Below are positions 26,127 through 34,609 of a DNA stretch of 56,698 nt, piece by piece; position 1 is the stretch's first letter, and each line of letters opens with the position of its first letter. This stretch comes from a virus. Under the pieces are notes generated by a model that did no database searches, was not told the origin of the DNA, and saw nothing but the letters and a program-made list of their open reading frames with translations. The translations under genes were made by a program, and so were the position numbers. Where the stretch lies: IMG/VR virus record IMGVR_UViG_3300044646_000655, positions 1 to 56,698 of that record. One strand, given 5' to 3'.

Positions 26127-26494
26127 AACTCTATTGGACATACAGCAAGAAAAATTTAAGAGTAGGTGATGTTCACTCCCACGAAAAAGGTAAAGTAAAA
26201 TTTACCTCTGAAAAATATCATATTGGTGGGCTCGAAAGAACTCCTCTTTTTACGCATTGTATTTGTCCAAATGGAAATCTTTACGTTCTAGATTATTGTC
26301 CCGGAAATGAAATACATTTGGCTCTTATTGGAGGGCTTGATGATGACGATAGATTCAAGAATACTGCTACTAGAGAGCAGTTATTTACTCTAGGGAATAT
26401 TTGCAGATTTTACTTATCTTTGGGAGAACCAATCACAGAAGGTGATTTGTCAAATTTTGATTTAGAATTATGGCTAAAAGCAATAAACAAATAA
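26123..26494 (+). CDS. Amidase-fold-like protein lacking normal zinc ligands (123 aa)
   Basis: The C-terminal half (NEIHLALIGGLDDDDRFKNT followed by REQLFTLGNICRFYL) resembles the central part of T7-lysozyme-type amidases, where a GGLD turn precedes a helix. The N-terminus has only one plausible zinc histidine (PLFTHCICPNG), and the final Cys/His pair of active amidases is replaced by an acidic stretch (ITEGDLSNFDLELW). If the match holds, it is an inactive paralogue with a binding role. The match is distant. Confidence 0.4.
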   Translation: MKLYWTYSKKNLRVGDVHSHEKGKVKFTSEKYHIGGLERTPLFTHCICPNGNLYVLDYCPGNEIHLALIGGLDDDDRFKNTATREQLFTLGNICRFYLSLGEPITEGDLSNFDLELWLKAINK

Positions 26495-26658
26495 TTGAAA
26501 AAGAAGTTATTGAACTTCAGAAATTAATTTCTTGGTGTGAGTATTACTCAGCAGTAGGAAACCCAATCGAAGCAAACAAAACACAAAAAGAAATTGAAGA
26601 CCAAAAGCGAAAAATCAGCGAACTTAGAGATACTCTCGGAGTACCTAAAGGCAAATAA
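26470..26658 (+). CDS. Small coiled-coil protein (62 aa)
   Basis: ATG at 26470 lies inside the end of the previous gene (25-bp overlap). The protein is almost one charged helix (KQIIEKEVIELQKLISWCEY, QKEIEDQKRKISELRDTLG). It overlaps the next gene by 65 bp in another frame. Perhaps a packaging accessory; no family recognised. Confidence 0.5.
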   Translation: MAKSNKQIIEKEVIELQKLISWCEYYSAVGNPIEANKTQKEIEDQKRKISELRDTLGVPKGK

Positions 26659-26941
26659 TATTTCTGAGGCCGAAGCCATTGAGAAACTCCAGGTTCAAGG
26701 TTTTGATCCTGCGAAAGACTTTTATGCTACTCTAGTCTCAGCATCTAAACAGTTGATGCAAAAGGTCCGGGATGAAATGCTCGACCTTGATGACCCATAT
26801 CAGAAGGGTTTATTTCAATTACTCCAAGCAGGAGATAAAATTAATAAGAGTTTGAAATTAGCGAAACTAGAAGCCTACCCCGAAGATGATAATCTAGAGG
26901 ATGAAGGTGGTTTCTTGGATCGTGTATCACAAAGGAAATGA
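26594..26941 (+). CDS. Putative terminase small subunit (115 aa)
   Basis: It ends four bases inside the large-subunit gene (ATGA at 26938), the usual place for the small subunit, which recognises phage DNA and regulates the large subunit. The sequence is helical (EAEAIEKLQVQGFDPAKDFY, ASKQLMQKVRDEMLDLDDPY). There is no ATG in the expected region: TTG at 26594 or another non-ATG codon must serve, unless the first ATG (26755) is used and the protein is very short. Assigned by position and helical content. Confidence 0.5.
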   Translation: MKTKSEKSANLEILSEYLKANNISEAEAIEKLQVQGFDPAKDFYATLVSASKQLMQKVRDEMLDLDDPYQKGLFQLLQAGDKINKSLKLAKLEAYPEDDNLEDEGGFLDRVSQRK

Positions 26942-28755
26942 AGGCATCCAAATTTGAATACGAAAAATGGTTTTCGAAACATGGTCTAAACCCGAACGCA
27001 ACACAAAAGGAAAAAGAACTTTGGTGGGGCAAAGAGAAAGAGTATTGGGTAGAGGGTCGTTTTGGTTTGGTTGGGCCTCACTATTACTCATTGACTCAAG
27101 GCTTCGTGAAAGACGCCAGAGGTTTCAAAAAGAGACCGATTTGGCGAGATATAGATGATTTAATCTATAACGGATATCTAGAAGCAAGACGAACCAATCA
27201 CGATTTATTTATAACAAAGAGGCGTGAGGTAGGTTTGTCGTTTATATTTGGGGGAATTATTCCGATGTGGATTGCAATGACTAATCCAGGATCAACATCC
27301 TTGATAACATCGGCAGACAAGAAACGTCTTGAAGCATTATTTAAAGATAAACTTCGTGTAGTATATGATGAATTTGATGATTACGCTCGGCCTGGTATTG
27401 TATCAACTAGACAAGAAGGTTACTTACACCTTGGGCGAAGAGATACAAAGACAGGTCGTGTTACTGGTTTGGACTCTCAAATCATTACTAAGGAGACCGT
27501 AGATACTCCAACAGCATTTGAGGCGTATCGTGCAATGCACGTTTTTATAGACGAGTGTATGCTCCATCCTAAGGCAGATAAGGTTTATAAATCTGCTCAA
27601 GCAAGTACCAAGTCGGGTTTCGTAAAGGTTGCTCCAATTGTCATTGGAGGAAGTGCCGGAGAGGCTACTTCAATTGGCCAGAAATTAGCCAAAACTTTGT
27701 GGGAAAATGCCGAAGAATTGAAGATACTCACCCTCTTTCTCCCTGGTAATCAAGGGATTATGGAAGCACCCGAATTAGACATAAATGGGAAAGAAACTGG
27801 CAAAATTCTGAACTTCTGCCCTAATGGTCACAGCGATGAGAAAGCTGCAACTGAGTGGATTATGAAGACAAGGGAGACGCTAGATAAACTAGAAGATAAG
27901 TCTTACCTCAATTCATTTATCAAGCAGTACCCATTGGAAATCAATGAGGTATTTTCTGTTGCTGGTCATGGTGCTTTTCCGAAACATATCATGACTAAGT
28001 TGGATAACCAAGAAAGAATTATCCTAAGCACTCGGCCTCCGATTGATCGTTCTTATTTAATCTATGACTACGATGGAACAATCAAAAAGAAAGCAGAGAT
28101 AACAAGTGCTATGCATTTCTTGGAAGAACCAAGAGATGGACATACTTACATTGCAGGTATTGACCCTATTCCATTCAACTCTAAAAATATGGGAGATGGT
28201 TCTAACCAAGCAATTGTAATTAAGGATATTGATACCAATAGATATGTAGCTCACTATTCGGAAAGGGACTCAGACCCTGATATGATTGTAAAGAATATGA
28301 TACTTATGCAAGAGTATTATAACAACGCAATCGCAATGATTGAGATTAACCGTGGTGGTGTTGTAAAGCAAAAGTATAAAGACGCTGGTAAACTGCATCT
28401 ATTGGCCAAGAAACCAATCTTCCTAGGTAAGGGATTTTTTAAGGACGATGACTCCGTAGGATATTATAAAAACGATATCACCGCAGAACGAGGTAACTCT
28501 TATTTGATTGATTACCTGAACACTTACTGCGATGATATTTGGTTTCTTTCAATGATTACCGATTTAAAAAACTATTTGATTGATAATACAGACTTAGCAG
28601 ATGCTATGGTAGCTTGTGAGATAATGCATAAAAACATTGTCAAGAAGTCGGAGAAATCAAAACCACAAGAAATCTTAGTAAAAGAAATACCCATCCTCAA
28701 GTTTATCAATGGTAGATACACAAGAGAATGGGTTAAGGTAAATATCAGTAAGTAA
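26938..28755 (+). CDS. terL: Terminase large subunit
   Basis: The packaging motor joins an ATPase to a nuclease. ATPase region: FITKRREVGLSFIFGG (residues about 91-106) takes the place of the Walker A loop, with the classic GKS replaced as in many phage terminases; HVFIDECMLH (about 201-210) is Walker B. Nuclease region (RNase H-like): YIAGIDPIPF (first catalytic Asp near 404), AMIEINRGGV and a late DLADAMVACE block. The length of 605 residues is typical. It converges with the polymerase gene, whose end overlaps by 11 bp. Portal and capsid genes are about 23 kb downstream, behind the minus-strand block. Confidence 0.9.
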   Translation: MKASKFEYEKWFSKHGLNPNATQKEKELWWGKEKEYWVEGRFGLVGPHYYSLTQGFVKDARGFKKRPIWRDIDDLIYNGYLEARRTNHDLFITKRREVGLSFIFGGIIPMWIAMTNPGSTSLITSADKKRLEALFKDKLRVVYDEFDDYARPGIVSTRQEGYLHLGRRDTKTGRVTGLDSQIITKETVDTPTAFEAYRAMHVFIDECMLHPKADKVYKSAQASTKSGFVKVAPIVIGGSAGEATSIGQKLAKTLWENAEELKILTLFLPGNQGIMEAPELDINGKETGKILNFCPNGHSDEKAATEWIMKTRETLDKLEDKSYLNSFIKQYPLEINEVFSVAGHGAFPKHIMTKLDNQERIILSTRPPIDRSYLIYDYDGTIKKKAEITSAMHFLEEPRDGHTYIAGIDPIPFNSKNMGDGSNQAIVIKDIDTNRYVAHYSERDSDPDMIVKNMILMQEYYNNAIAMIEINRGGVVKQKYKDAGKLHLLAKKPIFLGKGFFKDDDSVGYYKNDITAERGNSYLIDYLNTYCDDIWFLSMITDLKNYLIDNTDLADAMVACEIMHKNIVKKSEKSKPQEILVKEIPILKFINGRYTREWVKVNISK

Positions 28756-30685
28756 ACAAACTCAATTGGTTGGGTTTTATCAACTCAATTAGTTTCCTAC
28801 ATTCGTTTTCAAAGAATCCGTAATTCAAATTAGCCATATTAAAGGCATCCTTTTTGTTGAATGGGTATGTCTGATACCCTTCGCATAATTGGTGCTCTCT
28901 GCCGTCCTTATTTATCTTCAGAGATACACCTCCCTTAATGACAGGTATGAAGCGATATATCTTTCCGAAGTTCAATCGTTTCTCACGATCTCCATCAAGA
29001 TAAACAAACTCGGAGTGCCATCCTTTGGTTGCCTTATATCGACCACAGAAGTCTAGAATGTTTTCGTGTTTGCGTAGGGTCTCAGATACCGGAGTCCCAT
29101 TCACAAAGTATTCACGAACTGCTAGGGGAACAACCATATAAGAGTTATCCTTATGCCAATCCTTTTTGGTTTCAAACGCTCCCTTCTCTTTAATCTTACC
29201 ATTCTCACCAACTGCAATGTAATTGTTTACGTCTCGGATAATCATCTTTGCATAATCTGCATATTCCAAAGTCAATTTGGTCTCAGCCTCCCATCTCTTA
29301 CAGATTTCAAGTATCTCAGCCTCTTGCTTACGAGGTACACTTACAGTAACACCATCAGTATTTACTTGGAGCAACTCAGCACCAGCCAATACCAATCGTT
29401 CTACAAGCATAGAGATGAACAATTGTCCATTCACGGTAATGGCATAGAACACGAACGGATCGTAGAAACAAGACACATCAGAACCAGTCTTACCAAACAT
29501 TCCATTCAACGCTAACTTCAATGCATCGCTCGTCAACTTATCCCCTTCTTGCTGTGCCTTGACCCTCTCTTGGAAAATATCAGAGTATACCTTGACAAAT
29601 ACATCTTGCTTCATTTGGCGAGGGTGTAAACGATTTTGAATAAATAGATTTGGATAGTATGATTTTACATCAATGTCTAAAATTTTATATGTTTTACTAG
29701 AAGTATATACTCCAGGGGGTACACATCCGTGTATACCACCAACACCATAATCTAATCTCATCCCTCCAAAGTTCGCAGAGAAACTAAAACTCTTCTTTTG
29801 TTGGGCGATTCTCTGAACCCTAATGTTGTTGTCCCGGAACTTATCCAACAATTCGTTAGTGCTTATTCCTGTGTTAAGTCCTTCGACAAACTTTTTCAGA
29901 AACGTAGAAGACGATGTTGTATCCTTCATTAAAGTCAACAACTTATTGAATTGAGGTGTCTCAAACTTTACGTTGGAAAGAATAATCTGCTTCAAAGGTA
30001 CATCTGCTCGTTTACCTCTGATTTCTGTTAATTGTCTTACTGGTATTCGCATTGCTTCAGATAAATATTTTAAAAAGATAGACTCACCGATAACCACATC
30101 ACTCTTGTTTAACACTTTAAGGTTGTATTTCTTGCCAATTCTCTTGCGTAATTCAACTTTATCGTTGCATAACTCATAAAAGTATGCAGTAAATTCCACA
30201 TCATTTTTGTTGTAGGCAATCACATTTTCTAGACTAATCTTATCAATCTTTGAGGTGTGATCCAAAGGCATATCCATTACGTTATCCCATCCGCAAGAAA
30301 CCTCCAAGGCCTTCAAAGAAGTACTGCGAGATTTGTTATCGTAGTGATTCAGTAAATACAAATCCAACTGAGGTATCTCTTGTGGTAGATAGGATCGCTT
30401 CTCTTGAGAAATAATCTGTTGAGCCAACGCATAAATCTGTTGGGCAGTATGAACCTCATCTTCCATAATTGCACGGACAATGGGCCAGTCAAAGAATACG
30501 TTATTAAAGCCAACCATACCAGCTTTCTTGTCTTTCAAATCTCTCAGATAAATTTGGAAAGCATCCAAATCTGAGCCCAAACTATCATCACCAATTACAA
30601 AGATATCCATCTCCTTGGTGTCAACATTCATACCTATGTAGGTAAAACAATTACTAAATGTTTCAATATCGTATACTATTATCAT
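28745..30685 (-). CDS. Family B DNA polymerase with 3'-5' exonuclease
   Basis: The exonuclease motifs are complete: YDIETF (D6, E8), GFNNVFFDW (N62, D66) and YNKNDVEF (Y158, D162). Polymerase motif A is DVKSYYPN (D339), motif B is KLALNGMFG (K390, N394, G398) and motif C is VNTDGV (D444), where the usual DTD is NTD, so one acidic residue is replaced. At 646 residues it is compact and lacks a large N-terminal domain. It is the last gene of the replication transcript, below the primase-helicase. It should copy the phage genome. Confidence 0.88.
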   Translation of the reverse strand: MIIVYDIETFSNCFTYIGMNVDTKEMDIFVIGDDSLGSDLDAFQIYLRDLKDKKAGMVGFNNVFFDWPIVRAIMEDEVHTAQQIYALAQQIISQEKRSYLPQEIPQLDLYLLNHYDNKSRSTSLKALEVSCGWDNVMDMPLDHTSKIDKISLENVIAYNKNDVEFTAYFYELCNDKVELRKRIGKKYNLKVLNKSDVVIGESIFLKYLSEAMRIPVRQLTEIRGKRADVPLKQIILSNVKFETPQFNKLLTLMKDTTSSSTFLKKFVEGLNTGISTNELLDKFRDNNIRVQRIAQQKKSFSFSANFGGMRLDYGVGGIHGCVPPGVYTSSKTYKILDIDVKSYYPNLFIQNRLHPRQMKQDVFVKVYSDIFQERVKAQQEGDKLTSDALKLALNGMFGKTGSDVSCFYDPFVFYAITVNGQLFISMLVERLVLAGAELLQVNTDGVTVSVPRKQEAEILEICKRWEAETKLTLEYADYAKMIIRDVNNYIAVGENGKIKEKGAFETKKDWHKDNSYMVVPLAVREYFVNGTPVSETLRKHENILDFCGRYKATKGWHSEFVYLDGDREKRLNFGKIYRFIPVIKGGVSLKINKDGREHQLCEGYQTYPFNKKDAFNMANLNYGFFENECRKLIELIKPNQLSLFTY

Positions 30686-30926
30686 TTCTTAGTTTATAAA
30701 TATAGTTTGTTGTATAAATTATTCCTTGTGCTGTCTTCAGTTCTATGTAAAAATACTTTTCTATTTTTAACCAACCTTCGCATACTAAATCTATTTGCTT
30801 GTCATTGTAAATCAATACCTTCTTGACCATCTTTTCATAGAAGTGTGGACTGAGGTTGAATTCCTGCACCTCTTCCCCACGCTTCTTGTGAAGAGAACAA
30901 ATCATTCTCATCTGATTGTATATCAT
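30663..30926 (-). CDS. Hypothetical protein between primase and polymerase (87 aa)
   Basis: ATG at 30926 lies within the C-terminal codons of the primase-helicase (92-bp overlap) and its end overlaps the polymerase start by 23 bp. The C-terminal half has alternating strand-like blocks (KVLIYNDKQIDLVCEGW, KYFYIELKTAQGIIYTTNYI) that read as a small beta domain. The heavy overlap lowers confidence; a start further in, at one of the internal ATGs, is possible. Confidence 0.5.
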   Translation of the reverse strand: MIYNQMRMICSLHKKRGEEVQEFNLSPHFYEKMVKKVLIYNDKQIDLVCEGWLKIEKYFYIELKTAQGIIYTTNYIYKLRNDNSIRY

Positions 30927-32574
30927 GTTTTAAATTTATTAATGAATTAAATTTACCGTCCTCTGAATATTGACCACTACCTCGGTCAAATTCGTAATCT
31001 ACTCGCCCAAGTTTTCCTCGGAAGTGCCACTTGATTTTTTGGATGTGAACCTCGACCGGATCTTTCTGACCATTTTGGAATGAACGATGGACTGCCAAAC
31101 CCCAATCAGGCACATTAAAAAAATGATGAGATCCACTAATATCGTAAAGCCTAGGAACATTATACCCAGCGGATGTTCTATCCATTTTTCTAGGATGGGC
31201 AACCAAAACGACCAATACATTATTCTTTACTGCAAATTTCTTCAAAGTTCGTAATAAAATACCAATCTTTTCATTCGAACTATCCTCAGTTGAGTCATTT
31301 TCGATGTAGTTAAAAGGGTCTAGCAGTAGACAATCAATACCGTGGCGTTTGATTAGGGTCTCACCCAATCTCAATAGGTTACCCAAGGTATAGTCCTCCA
31401 AGGTTTCTACGTTATAAAACCAAAAATGATTACTGATTATTTGTACTGAATGCTCAATCTCAACGGAGTTCATCGCACTTAATGGCTTACCCAATAACTG
31501 CTCAGACATACGAGTAATCTTCAATGGTGCTATGTTCTCTGGAGAGAATACACCGAACTTCCAATTCTTCAGATAGGCAAGGCGTATAAACATATAGTCT
31601 AACCACGTTGACTTACCCGAACCAGGAATACCTGTGACTACACCTAACTCCCCACGATTCCAAGAGATATGCTCATCGGTCTCAGACATTCCTACAAGCG
31701 ATCCTACCGGATAGCCATCCTTGTGATACGATTGTATAGTAGAGAGATAATCTAATGCAGAAGAGATTTCTGATATAGGTAGAGGCTTGGCATTTTCAAA
31801 TAGGCGAGTGATAAAGTCTTGGCCGTATCTCTTAAGACAATCGTTAGCATCCTTCTCATTCTCAGGGAACTCGATGATACGAATATCGGCAGATGTAAAC
31901 CTACGAGCTAAGTCTTCCTTTAGTTTTCTTCCAGGCTCATCGTTATCTGTAGCAAGGTAGATTACCTTCTCGTCAAATAATTCATAAGTAGAATCCAACC
32001 AATCAAGGTTATTGTTGTTTTTACTAGCACCATTCGGAACAGAAACTGCTCTGAGACCCGATTGATGCCAGACCATAGTTTCTTCTTCGCCTTCGCATAT
32101 AATAACATAATGACTATCCTTGATTGCATCGATATTATATGGAATCTTTCTTGCGTCCTTGACCATCTTGAACTTCTTGTCAGCGGTCTTGAATTTGATA
32201 TTGATGAGTTCTCCATCTAAAAAATAATTGAAACAAATTACACGATGTTCCTTCTGATCCTGAGGCATCCATTCCTTGGACTCTGCAATACCAAAGTATT
32301 CAACAGTTTCCTTGGAGATTTTTCTTTTCTCAAAGTATTCATAGATGCCATCGGTTTGAATTGGTTGCTTAGGTTCGGGCCTCACATACTGATTAACCGA
32401 ACCACTCCAACCACAATGGTGACACTTCCAAACTCCGGTATCTATATTAACACCAAGAGATGGGTCACTCTTTTTCTTACGTTGATGCGAACACTTAGGA
32501 CATAGTGTTTTAACTTCCCCACTCCATCTGTCCCGGAGATCAATTCCTAATTTAACTAGCTTGTCTGCGTTCAT
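30835..32574 (-). CDS. Bifunctional primase-helicase (T7 gp4-like)
   Basis: Layout: zinc ribbon at 25-54 (CPKC and CHHCGW); TOPRIM-type primase domain with VIICEGEEE (E161) and YLATDNDEPG (D210, D212); then a RecA-like helicase with GELGVVTGIPGSGKST (Walker A, K321), FSPENIAP and CLLLDPFNYI (Walker B). Length 579 fits T7-like enzymes that unwind DNA and lay primers at the fork. It acts with the polymerase just downstream and the SSB-like protein at 49809. Start ATG at 32574 overlaps the previous gene by 23 bp. Confidence 0.88.
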   Translation of the reverse strand: MNADKLVKLGIDLRDRWSGEVKTLCPKCSHQRKKKSDPSLGVNIDTGVWKCHHCGWSGSVNQYVRPEPKQPIQTDGIYEYFEKRKISKETVEYFGIAESKEWMPQDQKEHRVICFNYFLDGELINIKFKTADKKFKMVKDARKIPYNIDAIKDSHYVIICEGEEETMVWHQSGLRAVSVPNGASKNNNNLDWLDSTYELFDEKVIYLATDNDEPGRKLKEDLARRFTSADIRIIEFPENEKDANDCLKRYGQDFITRLFENAKPLPISEISSALDYLSTIQSYHKDGYPVGSLVGMSETDEHISWNRGELGVVTGIPGSGKSTWLDYMFIRLAYLKNWKFGVFSPENIAPLKITRMSEQLLGKPLSAMNSVEIEHSVQIISNHFWFYNVETLEDYTLGNLLRLGETLIKRHGIDCLLLDPFNYIENDSTEDSSNEKIGILLRTLKKFAVKNNVLVVLVAHPRKMDRTSAGYNVPRLYDISGSHHFFNVPDWGLAVHRSFQNGQKDPVEVHIQKIKWHFRGKLGRVDYEFDRGSGQYSEDGKFNSLINLKHDIQSDENDLFSSQEAWGRGAGIQPQSTLL

Positions 32575-32974
32575 ACTTATCCTCTATCCATTTAACTGCC
32601 TCGTTAAAACTTTGTTCAGTAGTGATAATATTACCCTCTGCTGAATATATTCTGAACTCATCTTTGTTATTTACCATTGCCTTAACAATTCGCTCAGGGT
32701 AGGTGATAATAATTTTGTTTCCACTTTCTTCGTCAACAGTTATGTAATTAACAATCTTACCTATCCAACTTTGGTGAATGTAACCCATCGTCATACCTTG
32801 TGAGATATACGGCCCTCCGCTTGGGTCAACAAAAGAATATCGTTTGGCTTGTATATCTTCTTCTGAGTCCCATCCGTAGCGACAATATTTACCGCCTTGC
32901 ATAAGAAACTTATTTTCTTCAAGTTGGGTAAATGTAATTGCATCGTTGTAACGATTATTAATTGTTATCTGCAT
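32552..32974 (-). CDS. Hypothetical protein of the replication operon (140 aa)
   Basis: Beta-rich N-terminal part (NNRYNDAITFTQLEENKFLM, WDSEEDIQAKRYSFVDPSGG) and a final helix (EQSFNEAVKWIEDKYERRQ). Overlaps the primase-helicase and the gene above by 17-23 bp. No family recognised. Confidence 0.6.
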   Translation of the reverse strand: MQITINNRYNDAITFTQLEENKFLMQGGKYCRYGWDSEEDIQAKRYSFVDPSGGPYISQGMTMGYIHQSWIGKIVNYITVDEESGNKIIITYPERIVKAMVNNKDEFRIYSAEGNIITTEQSFNEAVKWIEDKYERRQAS

Positions 32975-33230
32975 CCCACTCGCCAGTTTTGATTGCCAAC
33001 AATACAGTTACAAATGAATCTATCGTATAGAACTTAACTTGATAATCGAATATAGTACCATACCATTCGTCTCCGTTATCAGAGTCATCATTAGATAACA
33101 TAAATTGTATATCACCAATTTGAAAAACAAAGTAGTGGTACACATGGTCGCATCCAGATGCCTCAGTTGTTACGGTTTTTCTTGCGAATCCGAATTCCTT
33201 CGTGATTCTCAACGCTTCTTTTAGTGTCAT
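32958..33230 (-). CDS. Hypothetical protein (90 aa)
   Basis: A basic helix (LKEALRITKEFGFARKT) is followed by strands with aromatic residues (HVYHYFVFQIGDIQFML) and an Asp-rich loop (SNDDSDNGDEWYG). Likely a small folded domain of unknown role; overlaps both neighbours. Confidence 0.55.
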   Translation of the reverse strand: MTLKEALRITKEFGFARKTVTTEASGCDHVYHYFVFQIGDIQFMLSNDDSDNGDEWYGTIFDYQVKFYTIDSFVTVLLAIKTGEWDADNN

Positions 33231-33366
33231 AGTTATTTAGTTGTTTTAAAATGTTCTCTTGGAATTCATTAAAGTCTACCATAGTGTCTGGATAACAAAC
33301 ACTCTGTGCTTTAGGGTTATGCTCACAAATACTTTCTTTGATTACTCTTAATTCTATAATTGCCAT
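33163..33366 (-). CDS. Hypothetical protein (67 aa)
   Basis: ATG at 33366 (MAIIELRVIKE) is preferred to one six codons earlier because it leaves a small gap to the gene above. The protein has two cysteines and a helical segment (DFNEFQENILKQLNNY). The last 68 bp overlap the next gene in another frame, so it may be shorter or not expressed. Confidence 0.45.
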   Translation of the reverse strand: MAIIELRVIKESICEHNPKAQSVCYPDTMVDFNEFQENILKQLNNYDTKRSVENHEGIRIRKKNRNN

Positions 33367-33383
33367 ATGTTTCTTTTTACACA

Positions 33384-33881
33384 TTAACGCATTGATTTAA
33401 TCTTGCTAATATACTCAGAATCTGATGCATATACGCCATTGATTCGGGTCAAATAATGATCTTGAATATGTATATAGCACTTAATATTATCCTCATACTT
33501 ATCATACTTAGCATACACTCCGTGCTTACCTATTACATATTTACATTTATGATGCACAATGCCAAACATATTCTTGGCATTCTTTCCCACACTACTCTTA
33601 CCAAGATTCGATTCCAATCTTGCTTGAGCCAACGCTACGTTGGGTAAAACGCAACCATTCTCGTGCAGACATTTAACAATACCTTCTTCCGTTAGTTCGA
33701 CATCTTGTACAGATTGTTGTACTTCAGGATGTACAATCTGATATATAATCTTTACCGATTCTTTTCTGAGAAAATATAATACCGACCCACCAATCAATAA
33801 GGTGACTAGTAAATAAGATAACCATTTGTAGTTGTTCCGAACTGGAACAAGTTGAAGTTGTTCGTTTAATTTGTAAGTCAT
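33384..33881 (-). CDS. Membrane-anchored glucosaminidase-type lysozyme (165 aa)
   Basis: A transmembrane helix at about 20-37 (WLSYLLVTLLIGGSVLYFL) is followed by a FlgJ-like glucosaminidase domain: ALAQARLESNLGKS with catalytic Glu at 90, then KNAKNMFGIVHHK. These enzymes cut the glycan backbone of peptidoglycan. The N-in topology would place the domain in the periplasm. It sits in the early minus-strand block, away from the amidase at 11711 and the holin at 16205, so it could act early (for example in entry, exclusion or wall remodelling) rather than in final lysis. It has its own promoter candidate. Confidence 0.75.
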   Translation of the reverse strand: MTYKLNEQLQLVPVRNNYKWLSYLLVTLLIGGSVLYFLRKESVKIIYQIVHPEVQQSVQDVELTEEGIVKCLHENGCVLPNVALAQARLESNLGKSSVGKNAKNMFGIVHHKCKYVIGKHGVYAKYDKYEDNIKCYIHIQDHYLTRINGVYASDSEYISKIKSMR

Positions 33882-33913
33882 ATCTTTGATAATTTATTTA
33901 AAACGATATAGAA

Positions 33914-33942
33914 CAAGTATACCGAATACGTTAAAAAGCAAA
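33914..33942 (-). promoter_or_regulatory. Bacteroidetes-type promoter before the glucosaminidase
   Basis: On the minus strand TTTG (33942-33939) and TATACTTG (33921-33914) are 17 bases apart; the second box has one mismatch to TAnnTTTG. The ATG is at 33881, giving a leader of about 30 bases. Confidence 0.45.
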
Positions 33943-33984
33943 TATATGCGATATATATAATATTTTGTAAAGTTTTTTTCAGAA

Positions 33985-34296
33985 TCATACTAAAAGATTG
34001 TCTTTGTCAAAGTTCCATGTTTTAATTGCTGCCTTCCAGGACTTCATCTTATTCTTTCCAATCATCCAATTCTTGGCCTCATAAAAGTTCCAGAACTTGT
34101 CTGCTTGTTGCTGATAATTACGAACCCTCTGACTCTTCAACTCTTCAGTTACTTCTTGTAATGATGGAGGTGTAAATCGTTTACTCTGAGTCCCTTTAAT
34201 TTTCTCAAGAGTTTCCACGACTGCCTCATTGGTTTTCCATCTTGGTTCTATCTGATCCAAAATGTACTCGAACAATTCAACTATTTCTTTGCTCAT
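33985..34296 (-). CDS. Replication-initiation/loader-like protein (103 aa)
   Basis: The segment QQADKFWNFYEAKNWMIGKN followed by MKSWKAAIKTW matches the C-terminal signature of small phage replisome organisers and helicase loaders that I know (F..FYE..GW.VGKN.MK.WKAA...W). The N-terminal half is an acidic helix. It would help place the primase-helicase. It overlaps the DnaA-like gene by 20 bp. Confidence 0.55.
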   Translation of the reverse strand: MSKEIVELFEYILDQIEPRWKTNEAVVETLEKIKGTQSKRFTPPSLQEVTEELKSQRVRNYQQQADKFWNFYEAKNWMIGKNKMKSWKAAIKTWNFDKDNLLV

Positions 34297-34609
34297 ATTT
34301 TTCGAATGCTTTGGTTATAATTAAATTTTGATACGGATAATTTTCTTTTTGTTTTTTCCATACATCAACTATGCGATGTGTTCTTATTACTGATGTATGA
34401 TACTTCAATCGACAGATGTCTGCGATTTCTTGTCTTGTTTTTTCTGTCAGTTCACACAGCATATAGATGTATATCTGTCGAACAATAACTTCTTCTTTTT
34501 TCTTAGTTCTTTTTTGTTCCCAATACTCTCTTGGGATACCAACAACATCTTCAAGACATTCAAGTATGGTCTCTCTGATTTCTCTATCTATTTTACTTTC
34601 TTGCCTCAT
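34277..34609 (-). CDS. DnaA domain IV-like DNA-binding protein (110 aa)
   Basis: The core (VIVRQIYIYMLCELTEKTRQ, then EIADICRLKYHTSVIRTHR) resembles the DNA-binding helices of DnaA domain IV, including the helix-turn-helix followed by a His-Thr-Ser/Val segment where DnaA has D-H-S/T-T-V. There is no AAA+ ATPase part, so it could bind an origin without firing it. It lies between the recombinase and the loader-like gene with overlaps of 17-20 bp. Binding target might be repeats in the 44-kb gene desert, an inference. Confidence 0.6.
   Translation of the reverse strand: MRQESKIDREIRETILECLEDVVGIPREYWEQKRTKKKEEVIVRQIYIYMLCELTEKTRQEIADICRLKYHTSVIRTHRIVDVWKKQKENYPYQNLIITKAFEKYEQRNS

Noticed and set aside
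28757-28800. Bidirectional terminator between terminase and polymerase genes
   Set aside because: AACTCAATT occurs twice as a direct repeat, but no stable hairpin with T-run forms.
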